Source: Anaerolinea sp.
GTDB taxonomy: Bacteria > Chloroflexota > Anaerolineae > JAAEKA01
Direction of reading: 5' to 3'
DNA length: 5,217 nucleotides
Assembly: GCA_014879765.1 (NCBI GenBank)
Contig: JACSRL010000053.1
Coordinates: forward strand, 1-5,217
Positions 1 through 5,169 of this stretch are shown one piece after another. The notes beneath the pieces are model-generated. The model saw only the letters and a list, made by a program, of their open reading frames with translations. It ran no database searches and was not told the DNA's origin. Numbering within the stretch: position 1 is the first letter of the stretch; each line of letters opens with the position of its first letter. Made by a program: the position numbers and the translations under genes.

Positions 1-81
1 TACGAGTTACGTGCTACGGAAAACACGCACGCTGCACACGCAACCTCCGGTTACGCATTACGAGTTACGTGTTACGTGTTA
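1..81. repeat. Degenerate TTACGNN heptamer repeat
   Basis: Four heptamers stand head to tail at 51-78 (TTACGCA, TTACGAG, TTACGTG, TTACGTG), followed by a partial TTA at 79-81. The window opens in similar sequence: TACGAG, TTACGTG and CTACGGA at 1-20. The 13-mer TACGAGTTACGTG occurs at 1-13 and again at 59-71. The stretch at 21-50 keeps no clear period. The array probably continues to the left of the window. It is non-coding and stops about 40 bp before the first gene. The repeat is seen directly; any function is unknown. Confidence 0.75.
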
Positions 82-118
82 TGACCGCCTCGCATGAACC
101 TGCAAAAAGGTAAACCTT

Positions 119-1282
119 ATGGACCTGACACTACCCAAAGAGTATGACCTGCTGCGCCAGATGATTCGGGATGTGATGGAGAATGAGTTCGCGCCGGTGG
201 CCGAAGAGGCGGACGAAAAGGCCGAGGTGCCTTTCGACGCCATCAAGGTGGCGGCCAAGGCCGGGCTGTTCGGCATTCCCTTCCCGCAGCAGTATGGCGG
301 CAGCGGCGCGGGCGAAATGGGCTATGTGATCCTGATGGAGGAGGTCAGCCGGGTGGACAGCGCCATGTCCACCGTGGTCGGCGCCCACATCGGCATCGCG
401 GCCATGGCGCTCTACGTGGACGGCTCGCACGCCCTGAAAGAAAAATACCTGACGCCGCTGGCGCAGGGCACCAAGATCGGCGCCTTCTGCCTGACCGAGC
501 CGGCCGCCGGCTCCGACGCCGCCGCCATCAAGACGCGTGCGGTGCGCTCCAACGGCAACTGGGTCATCAACGGCACCAAGATATACATCAGCAACGGCCC
601 CTTCGCCGATCTGTTCTCCGTGCTGGCCGTGACCGACCCGGCCCTGGGCGCGCGCGGCGGTGTGACCGCCTTCGTGGTCGAGAAGGAGATGGGCACCAAG
701 ATCGGCGTCATCGAGAAGAAGCTGGGCATCCGCGCCTCCTCCACCTCCGAGGTGATCTTCGACGAGGTGGAAGTGCCGACGGCCAACGTCATCGGCCAGG
801 AAGGGCTGGGCTTCGTGACCTTTATGAAGACCCTGGACCTGGGCCGCGTGACCGTGGGTGCGGCCTCGCTGGGCGGCGCGCAGAAGGCGCTGGAGATGAT
901 CATCGACTACGCCCGGCTGGCCGAGAAATTCGGCATGCCGCTGGCCCACCAGCAGCAGGTGCAGTTCATGATCGCCGACCTCTACTCGGACGTGGAGATG
1001 CTGCGCGGGCTGGTCTATCGCACCGCCTGGATGGTGGACAACCACCGTCCCTTCGCGCGCGAGGCCTACGTCTGCAAGCTGCGCGGCAGCGAGATCGCCA
1101 GCAAGGCCGTCAGCTATGCCATGGAGATCCACGGCGCGCTGGGGCTGAGCCGCGATTATCCGCTGGAGCGCTCCTTCCGCGACGCGCGCATCGCCGAGAT
1201 CTTCGAGGGCACCAACGAGATCCAGCGCATCATCATCGCCCGCGACCTGCTCAAGGAAGTCGGCGTGCATATCGAGCCGTAG
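119..1282 (+). CDS. Acyl-CoA dehydrogenase (short/medium-chain type)
   Basis: This is an FAD enzyme that introduces the alpha,beta double bond into acyl-CoA thioesters and hands the electrons to ETF, in the cytoplasm, as the first step of fatty-acid or branched-chain acyl-CoA oxidation. At 387 aa it has the normal family length with the three expected parts: N-terminal helical domain (about 1-120), middle beta domain (about 121-230) and C-terminal helical domain. CLTEPAAGSD (124-133) matches family signature 1, and NG-TKIYISNG (151-160) follows in the beta domain. RDAR (354-357) precedes FEGTNEIQ, whose E363 is the expected catalytic base in the short/medium-chain position. The usual GG of signature 2 reads GA (EIHGALG). 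The ATG start is preceded by AAAAAGG at 104-110, 8 nt away. The gene heads an operon with etfB and etfA, which suits an ETF-linked dehydrogenase. The substrate chain length cannot be read from sequence; the bcd-etfBA gene order recalls butyryl-CoA dehydrogenase loci. Confidence 0.95.
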   Translation: MDLTLPKEYDLLRQMIRDVMENEFAPVAEEADEKAEVPFDAIKVAAKAGLFGIPFPQQYGGSGAGEMGYVILMEEVSRVDSAMSTVVGAHIGIAAMALYVDGSHALKEKYLTPLAQGTKIGAFCLTEPAAGSDAAAIKTRAVRSNGNWVINGTKIYISNGPFADLFSVLAVTDPALGARGGVTAFVVEKEMGTKIGVIEKKLGIRASSTSEVIFDEVEVPTANVIGQEGLGFVTFMKTLDLGRVTVGAASLGGAQKALEMIIDYARLAEKFGMPLAHQQQVQFMIADLYSDVEMLRGLVYRTAWMVDNHRPFAREAYVCKLRGSEIASKAVSYAMEIHGALGLSRDYPLERSFRDARIAEIFEGTNEIQRIIIARDLLKEVGVHIEP

Positions 1283-1284
1283 CC

Positions 1285-1291
1285 AAGGAGG
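1285..1291 (+). promoter_or_regulatory. Ribosome-binding site fixing the GTG start of etfB
   Basis: AAGGAGG lies in the 15-bp gap after the dehydrogenase stop codon and ends 6 nt before GTG at 1298. It is a near-perfect Shine-Dalgarno site. It supports the GTG start, after which the protein begins with the typical ETF-beta opening MRIVVCIKQ. Confidence 0.85.
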
Positions 1292-1297
1292 CAAGCA

Positions 1298-2080
1298 GTG
1301 CGAATAGTTGTTTGCATCAAACAAATCTTCGACCCTGAGACCATCAAGATCAGCCGCAGCCAGCAGGCGATCGACGATCGCGGGGCCAGGAAGATCATGA
1401 ACCCGCCCGACCGCTGGGCGCTGGATGCTGCGCTGCGGTTCAAGGAAGCCGACCCCTCCATCGAGGTGATCGCCATGTCCCTGGGCGAGCCGGAGGTGGA
1501 GGATGTGCTGCGCGAGGCGTTGGCGCTGGGCTGCGACCGCGCGATCCTGCTCAGCGACGCCGCCATCGTCAAGGCGCGCACCGCCGGCCTGGCCCAGATC
1601 ATCGCCGCGGCCATCAAACGGCTGCGCAACGTGCAACTGGTGATGACCGGCCACATGGCGCTGGACACCGGCAGCGGCACGCTGGGCCCGCGGCTGGCCA
1701 TCGAGCTGGGCGACTGGCCGGTGCTGCTGAACGTCGATCAACTGCGGCTGGAGGGCGGTCACATCACCGGCCTGCAGAACGCCGACGAGAAGTACTACGA
1801 CAGCAGCTATCCACTGCCGGCCGTGGCCACCGTGCTGCAGACGCCGCAACACCCGCGCTATCCCCACGGCGCTGAGATCATCAACGCCTACCGCGTGCGC
1901 AACGTGGAGGTGTGGAGCAGCCTGGCGCTGGGCGTCGACCCGACCACGCTGCCCGCGCCCACCACCGGCCGCCAGTTGCGTCTGCCGCCCGCGCGCCAGA
2001 TGGGCTTCATCGTCGAAGGATCGCCCCAGGAGGCCGCTCAAACGCTGGTCGCCATGCTCAGGGCGCGCCGCGTCATCTAG
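1298..2080 (+). CDS. etfB: Electron transfer flavoprotein, beta subunit
   Basis: This is the small subunit of the ETF heterodimer, which carries electrons from acyl-CoA dehydrogenases towards the quinone pool; in classical ETFs it binds a structural AMP. At 260 aa it is close to the usual size (about 255). Visible family features are the N-terminal strand IVVCIKQ, MNPPDRWALDAALRFKE (34-50), the ALALGCDRAILL segment (75-85), a TGHMALD nucleotide-binding loop (117-123) and the recognition-loop region LPAV...HPRYP (173-189), which in classical ETFs contacts the partner dehydrogenase. Several normally conserved positions differ. The classical G-x-QA-x-D...Q-[TV]-G loop reads GHMALDTGSGTLG, the DGG of the segment before LPAV reads DEK, and the leucine expected after PRY is apparently replaced by G191. 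The start is GTG. It lies 15 bp after the dehydrogenase and 85 bp before etfA. The subunit assignment is secure; the exact ETF subgroup is not. Confidence 0.93.
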   Translation: MRIVVCIKQIFDPETIKISRSQQAIDDRGARKIMNPPDRWALDAALRFKEADPSIEVIAMSLGEPEVEDVLREALALGCDRAILLSDAAIVKARTAGLAQIIAAAIKRLRNVQLVMTGHMALDTGSGTLGPRLAIELGDWPVLLNVDQLRLEGGHITGLQNADEKYYDSSYPLPAVATVLQTPQHPRYPHGAEIINAYRVRNVEVWSSLALGVDPTTLPAPTTGRQLRLPPARQMGFIVEGSPQEAAQTLVAMLRARRVI

Positions 2081-2165
2081 GCTGCGCGCGCAATGGAGCC
2101 GGACGTTTTCATGGCCACAGCGCAAACTCCTGGCTTCTGGTGAACAGCCAACTTGGAGAGACTCT

Positions 2166-3185
2166 ATGGACCTATCATTTCTGGAACAACTGCTGGGCGC
2201 TACCGTCGAGGAGGAAGAGGGCTACCGCAACATCTGGGTGGTAGCCATCGCCTGGGAGCCGCACCTGCGCCCCTGTGATCTTCAGGTCATCGGCAAGGCG
2301 CGCAACCTGGCCGACAGCCTGGGCGCTTATGTCAATGTCCTGCTGGTAGGCGATGACGCCAGCGAAGACCTGGCCCGGGAGCTGATCGCCTACGGCGCCG
2401 ACGCCGCCTACTGGGGCGCGGGCTATCCCACCGGCCGCAGCCTGCGCGATTTCTTCGACAAACACAAGCCGGAGATTCTGCTCTTCTCTGACGCGGCCGG
2501 CGGCCGCAAGATGGCGCCCCGCCTGGCGCAGCGCCTGAAGTGTGCGCTGGTCACCCACGCCGTGGACCTCTCCATCAACGCCGAGGAACGCAGCCTGGTG
2601 GTGGCCGCCCCCATCTACCACAGCGCGGCCTACCGGGTGGTGGAGTGCAGGGCCAACCCGCAGATCGCCACGGTGCAGGCCGGCGTCTTCCCCACGCCGG
2701 AATATGACAGTTGGCGCAGCGGGGATGTGGAAGAGGTGGAGCTGGTGTGGAAGCCGCAGCCGCCGCTGACGCCGGTGGAGCCGCCGGAGTACTACATCCC
2801 GCTGCAAAAGGCGGACATCATCATCGCCGGCGGCCGCGGTCTGCGCGACAGCGGCTGGCAGTTGGTCGAAGCGCTGGCCGCGGCCGTGGCCAAGCGCCTG
2901 CCGCACAAGGCCATCGCCCTGGCCGGCTCGCGCGGCGCGTATGACGAGGGCTGGATCGACGCGCAGCAGATGGTGGACCTGACCGGGCACACCGTCGCGC
3001 CGGCGCTGTACGTGGCCGTGGGCATCCGCGGCACCTTCCAGCACTTCGGCGCCACCGAGAAGGCGCGCTGCATCGTGGCCATCAACCACAACCCCGACGC
3101 GCCGATCTTCCAACACGCCGACTACGGCATCGTCGGCGAGGTCGAGGAGGTCATCCCGGCCTTGATCGAGGTGCTGGAAAGCTAA
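2166..3185 (+). CDS. etfA: Electron transfer flavoprotein, alpha subunit
   Basis: This is the large ETF subunit. Its C-terminal domain binds the redox-active FAD that accepts electrons from the acyl-CoA dehydrogenase encoded upstream. At 339 aa it has the usual length. The N-terminal alpha/beta domain spans about 20-200 (nucleotide-fold segment KPEILLFSDAAGGRKMAPRLA at 101-121). The FAD domain runs from about 217, with GGRGL (222-226), GSRGAYDEGW (254-263), TGHTVAP (273-279), GIRGTFQH (286-293), VAINHNPDAPIF (304-315) and ADYGIVG (318-324). R256, T273 and H293 correspond to the flavin-contacting Arg249, Thr266 and His286 of human ETF. Two usual residues differ: the Gln before the TG motif is L272, and the Ser of GISG is R288. 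There is no added ferredoxin domain. GGAGAG at 2155-2160 lies 5 nt before the ATG. The 85-bp gap after etfB holds nothing else convincing. The gene ends the operon and is followed by a GC-rich hairpin. Confidence 0.95.
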   Translation: MDLSFLEQLLGATVEEEEGYRNIWVVAIAWEPHLRPCDLQVIGKARNLADSLGAYVNVLLVGDDASEDLARELIAYGADAAYWGAGYPTGRSLRDFFDKHKPEILLFSDAAGGRKMAPRLAQRLKCALVTHAVDLSINAEERSLVVAAPIYHSAAYRVVECRANPQIATVQAGVFPTPEYDSWRSGDVEEVELVWKPQPPLTPVEPPEYYIPLQKADIIIAGGRGLRDSGWQLVEALAAAVAKRLPHKAIALAGSRGAYDEGWIDAQQMVDLTGHTVAPALYVAVGIRGTFQHFGATEKARCIVAINHNPDAPIFQHADYGIVGEVEEVIPALIEVLES

Positions 3186-3214
3186 GGGCGCAGTCGCTTT
3201 GCAAGCTTCCCAAC

Positions 3215-3242
3215 GCGGGGACTGGCCAAGGCCAGTCCCCGC
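3215..3242 (+). terminator. GC-rich hairpin after etfA (terminator-like, no T-tract)
   Basis: GCGGGGACTGGCC (3215-3227) is the perfect reverse complement of GGCCAGTCCCCGC (3230-3242). This gives a 12-bp stem with a CAAG loop (a 13th pair is possible), 29 nt after the etfA stop codon. No run of T follows, so it is not a textbook intrinsic terminator. It could end or slow transcription, or protect the 3' end of the operon mRNA. The stem is certain; its role as terminator is inferred from position. Confidence 0.6.
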
Positions 3243-3373
3243 TGCGCGTCCAGGCCGGATGAGACAAAAACCCGGTTTCTAATGCCATGCACGGAACCGG
3301 CGGGGCAGGGTTCCCAGGCAGGTGGCGGCGTCAAGGCAAACCGTACAGCGCCATACAAGCGCCGCGGCGCATT

Positions 3374-3381
3374 GCTTGTCA
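3374..3381. repeat. Target-site duplication, left copy (GCTTGTCA)
   Basis: GCTTGTCA immediately precedes the left terminus of the 91-bp inverted-repeat element and is repeated exactly after the right terminus. The flanking bases differ (T before this copy, C before the other; G after this copy, A after the other), so the duplication is exactly 8 bp. Confidence 0.85.
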
Positions 3382-3472
3382 GTAACTGCTCAGCCGGCGG
3401 GTACGTGTACGTTGATTTCGATACGGCGGCCTACTCAATCAACGTACACGCACCCGCCGGCTGAGCAGTTAC
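3382..3472. mobile_element. Miniature inverted-repeat transposable element (MITE), IS66-like termini
   Basis: The left arm (3382-3417) and right arm (3437-3472) are reverse complements at 35 of 36 positions. The single mismatch is A3403 against C3451. They enclose a 19-nt centre (3418-3436). Pairing stops exactly at the element boundaries, where an 8-bp direct repeat (GCTTGTCA) begins on each side. Termini reading GTAACTGCTCAGC... on both sides and an 8-bp duplication agree with what is known of IS66-family elements, which start with GTAA and duplicate 8 bp. The element is too short to encode a transposase and would need to be mobilised in trans. The arms are longer and more alike than a simple regulatory hairpin needs. 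It lies between etfA and the D-aminopeptidase gene, just at the latter's promoter. The structure is seen directly; the IS66 link is inferred from the ends alone. If transcribed, the RNA would form a very stable hairpin of about 35 bp. Confidence 0.8.
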
Positions 3473-3480
3473 GCTTGTCA
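3473..3480. repeat. Target-site duplication, right copy (GCTTGTCA)
   Basis: This is the second copy of the 8-bp direct repeat, directly after the right terminus of the inverted-repeat element. It contains TTGTCA (3475-3480), which also serves as the likely -35 box of the downstream promoter. Confidence 0.85.
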
Positions 3481-3503
3481 AAGCTATCTCCGTGTGCTAT
3501 GAT
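3475..3503 (+). promoter_or_regulatory. Sigma70-type promoter of the D-aminopeptidase gene
   Basis: TTGTCA (3475-3480, 5 of 6 matches to the -35 consensus) is followed, after exactly 17 nt, by TATGAT (3498-3503, 5 of 6 matches to the -10 consensus). TG at 3495-3496 makes it an extended -10. Transcription should begin near 3510, giving a leader of about 90 nt before the ATG at 3599. The -35 box lies inside the right copy of the target-site duplication, 2 nt beyond the transposable element. Confidence 0.7.
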
Positions 3504-3549
3504 GGCGCAACGGCGGCAAATAGCCCCTGTGACCGATAGAAGCTCAGCA

Positions 3550-3574
3550 GTTCACCGGCGCCCCGCGCCTGAAC
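3550..3574 (+). promoter_or_regulatory. Hairpin in the D-aminopeptidase mRNA leader
   Basis: GTTCA (3550-3554) pairs with TGAAC (3570-3574), and GGCGC (3557-3561) with GCGCC (3565-3569). This gives 10 bp with a CC bulge and a CCC loop. It ends 14 nt before the Shine-Dalgarno sequence AAGGA (3589-3593). It could affect mRNA stability or translation start. I see no matching alternative structure or known riboswitch. Confidence 0.4.
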
Positions 3575-3598
3575 AGCACCCATCTGACAAGGAACTCT

Positions 3599-4408
3599 AT
3601 GAAAGTCTTCATTTCCATCGACATGGAAGGCATCTCCGGCGTCGTCAGTCCGGAACAGTGTACCCCTGGCAACGCGGAGTATGAACGCGCCCGGCTGCTG
3701 ATGACCCAGGAGGCCAACGCGGCGATTCTGGGCGCGCGCGCGGCCGGCGCCACCGAGGTGGTAGTCGCCGACTCGCACGAAAGCATGCGCAACCTGCTGA
3801 TCGGGGAGCTGGACACCTGGGCCGACCTGATCTACGGCTCGCCGCGGCCCTTCAGCATGATGGAAGGGCTGGACGACAGCTTCGACGTGGTCTTTCTGAT
3901 CGGCTACCATGCCCGCGCCGGCACCCCCAACGCCATCCTCGACCACACCTACAGCGGCAAAGTGGTCAACCATGTGGAGCTGAACGGTCGGCCGGTGGGC
4001 GAGATCGGCCTCAACGCTGCCCTGGCCGGCTTCCACGGCGTGCCCGTCGGCCTGGTTACAGGCGACCAGGCCACCACGGCCGAGGCAACCGCGCTGCTGG
4101 GGCCGGCCCTGCAAACGGTGACCGTCAAGCGGGCAGTGGGCAATCAGTCCGCGATCTGCCTGCATCCGCAGGAGGTGCAGAGCATGATCCGCCAGGCTGC
4201 CGAGCACGTCCTCAACGCTGAGATCCAGCCGTTCAAGCTGGAATCGCCGGTGGTGCTGCGGGTCCAGCTCCGCTCCAGCCTGATGGCCGACTTTGCCTGC
4301 CTGATCCCCGGCGCGCGTCGACTGGATGGCTACACCGTCGAATATGCCCACGAGGACTATCTGACCGTCTACAAAGCCTTCCGCGCCATGGTGCGCCTGG
4401 CGTCCTGA
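3599..4408 (+). CDS. dppA: M55-family D-aminopeptidase (DppA-like)
   Basis: This is a zinc-dependent cytoplasmic peptidase. The Bacillus subtilis member DppA releases N-terminal D-alanine from short peptides such as D-Ala-D-Ala, and is thought to help reuse cell-wall peptides. The protein is 269 aa; DppA is about 274. The N-terminus MKVFISIDMEGISG carries metal ligands D8 and E10. H60 (VVADSH), H104 (LIGYHARAGTP) and E135 (RPVGEIGLNA) match the other DppA ligands (H60, H104, E133). H116 stands where DppA has its catalytic His115. PFSMMEGLDD (84-93) and YERARLLMTQEAN (28-40) are also typical. All key residues are present, so an active enzyme is likely. AAGGA at 3589-3593, 5 nt before the ATG, fixes the start. 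The gene has its own promoter and leader. No dipeptide transporter gene lies nearby, unlike the Bacillus dpp operon. The substrate range is inferred from the family. Confidence 0.93.
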   Translation: MKVFISIDMEGISGVVSPEQCTPGNAEYERARLLMTQEANAAILGARAAGATEVVVADSHESMRNLLIGELDTWADLIYGSPRPFSMMEGLDDSFDVVFLIGYHARAGTPNAILDHTYSGKVVNHVELNGRPVGEIGLNAALAGFHGVPVGLVTGDQATTAEATALLGPALQTVTVKRAVGNQSAICLHPQEVQSMIRQAAEHVLNAEIQPFKLESPVVLRVQLRSSLMADFACLIPGARRLDGYTVEYAHEDYLTVYKAFRAMVRLAS

Positions 4409-4410
4409 AT

Positions 4411-4453
4411 GGCAGGTGGCAAGTTGCAGGTAACAAGTTGCAAGCAACCTGCC
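4411..4453 (+). terminator. Imperfect hairpin just after the D-aminopeptidase gene
   Basis: GGCAGGT (4411-4417) pairs with ACCTGCC (4447-4453). After a G/A mismatch GC pairs with GC, and after an AAG bulge TTGCA (4424-4428) pairs with TGCAA (4439-4443). The total is 14 bp with a 10-nt loop. It starts 2 nt after the stop codon. No T-tract follows, so it may be a weak terminator or an mRNA 3' stabiliser. The sequence also repeats CAAGTTGCA at 4420-4428 and 4435-4443, so it may be a repeat unit instead. Confidence 0.4.
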
Positions 4454-4459
4454 TGCACA

Positions 4460-4499
4460 GCCTTGTCACCCTGTCACCCTGTCACCCCCTCACCCCCTC
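4460..4499. repeat. Octamer tandem repeat, ACCCTGTC orientation
   Basis: Five 8-bp units stand in phase: GCCTTGTC, ACCCTGTC, ACCCTGTC, ACCCCCTC, ACCCCCTC. The perfect unit is the reverse complement of GACAGGGT, which forms the array at the other end of the HAD gene. The array ends 13 bp before the ATG at 4513 and takes the place of a normal ribosome-binding site. Confidence 0.85.
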
Positions 4500-4512
4500 A
4501 CGACCATACCCA

Positions 4513-5169
4513 ATGACCATCCGTTTTCTGTTGTTCGACCTGGACGAGACGCTCTATCCGCGCGATGCGGGGGTGATGCAAGAAATCGGCCAGCAGATCC
4601 GCCGCTATATCGTCCGGGAGTATGGGACCACGTGGGAGGAAGCTGACAGCCTGGCGCGGCGCTATCACCGGGAGTACGGCACCTCCATGCGAGGGCTGTT
4701 GCTCAACAACGACCTGGACGTGGAGCGCTACCTGGCCTTCGTACACGATCTGCCCCTGGGCCTGTTGCAGCCCAACCATGCGCTGGATGCCCTGCTGGCC
4801 GAGCTGCCCGACGAAAAGGTGATCTTCACCAACGCCGACCGACCGCACGCCGAGCGGGTGCTGGGGCAGTTGGGCATTCGCCGCCACTTCGACCGCATCA
4901 TCGACGTGGTCGCGGTGGGCTACATCCCCAAGCCCAACCTGGCAGCCTACACCGCCTGCCTGCACCTGCTGGGCGCGCAGCCGGCCGAGTGCGTGCTGAT
5001 CGAGGACACCGGCCGCAACCTAGCGCCGGCCAAGCAACTGGGCATGACCACCGTCCTGGTGGACGGCGACCCGGCCGACCCGGCCGACTATAAGATTCCG
5101 ACGATTCTGGAGCTGGGGCCGGTGGTGGAGAGGATTTTTCGGAGACAGGGTGACAGGGTGACAGGGTGA
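4513..5169 (+). CDS. HAD-superfamily hydrolase, pyrimidine 5'-nucleotidase type
   Basis: This is a cytoplasmic Mg-dependent phosphatase of 218 aa. HAD motif I is FDLDET (8-13; nucleophile D9, acid/base D11), motif II FTNA (105-108; T106), motif III PKP (139-141; K140) and motif IV IEDTGRN (163-169; E164, D165). The helical cap between motifs I and II contains YHREYGTSMRGLL (51-63), and HAERVLGQLGI follows motif II. This pattern recalls the Sdt1/Phm8 pyrimidine 5'-nucleotidase family, which removes phosphate from UMP, CMP or related nucleotides. The substrate here is inferred. The frame is open upstream to an ATG at 4438, but those 25 residues come from tandem repeats and resemble no HAD protein, so the start at 4513 (MTIRFLLFDLDETLYP) is chosen. 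No Shine-Dalgarno sequence precedes it. The last residues, QGDRVTG, and the stop codon are encoded by the downstream octamer array, so this tail is probably not ancestral. No clear promoter is visible. Confidence 0.88.
   Translation: MTIRFLLFDLDETLYPRDAGVMQEIGQQIRRYIVREYGTTWEEADSLARRYHREYGTSMRGLLLNNDLDVERYLAFVHDLPLGLLQPNHALDALLAELPDEKVIFTNADRPHAERVLGQLGIRRHFDRIIDVVAVGYIPKPNLAAYTACLHLLGAQPAECVLIEDTGRNLAPAKQLGMTTVLVDGDPADPADYKIPTILELGPVVERIFRRQGDRVTG

Noticed and set aside
77..85. TGT-TATGAC as an extended -10 box for the dehydrogenase operon.
   Set aside because: Only 4 of 6 matches and no acceptable -35 at a 16-18 nt distance within the heptamer repeats.
81..113. A 10-codon open frame ending just before the dehydrogenase gene, as a possible leader peptide.
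   Set aside because: It has no ribosome-binding site and no run of regulatory codons; probably chance.
131..2125. A 664-codon open frame on the minus strand opposite the dehydrogenase and etfB.
   Set aside because: It lies antisense to two clearly recognised genes, is rich in His, Gln, Arg and Gly as expected for a GC-rich shadow frame, and shows no family motif.
119..3185. Electron-bifurcating butyryl-CoA dehydrogenase/Etf complex, suggested by the gene order.
   Set aside because: The beta-subunit loop lacks the G-D-T-A-Q-V-G-P pattern I associate with bifurcating ETFs and no partner genes are visible; gene order alone is not enough.
3266..3280. AAAAACCCGGTTTCT, which looks like half of a dispersed intergenic inverted repeat.
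   Set aside because: No second half is present nearby, so it cannot be supported from this window.
3542..3555. GCTCAGCAGTTCAC resembles the element terminus GCTGAGCAGTTAC (3460-3472), as a possible remnant of a second end.
   Set aside because: It is short, needs a gap and a mismatch, and has no matching partner or duplication; could be chance.
3282..3684. Two small plus-strand open frames (3282-3464 and 3322-3684) across the intergenic region.
   Set aside because: They run through the inverted-repeat element and the promoter; one overlaps the D-aminopeptidase start in another frame. Neither has a ribosome-binding site or recognisable sequence.
4438..4512. Upstream ATG giving the HAD protein 25 extra residues.
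   Set aside because: The extra residues are encoded by hairpin and octamer repeat DNA, and the HAD fold begins right after ATG 4513.
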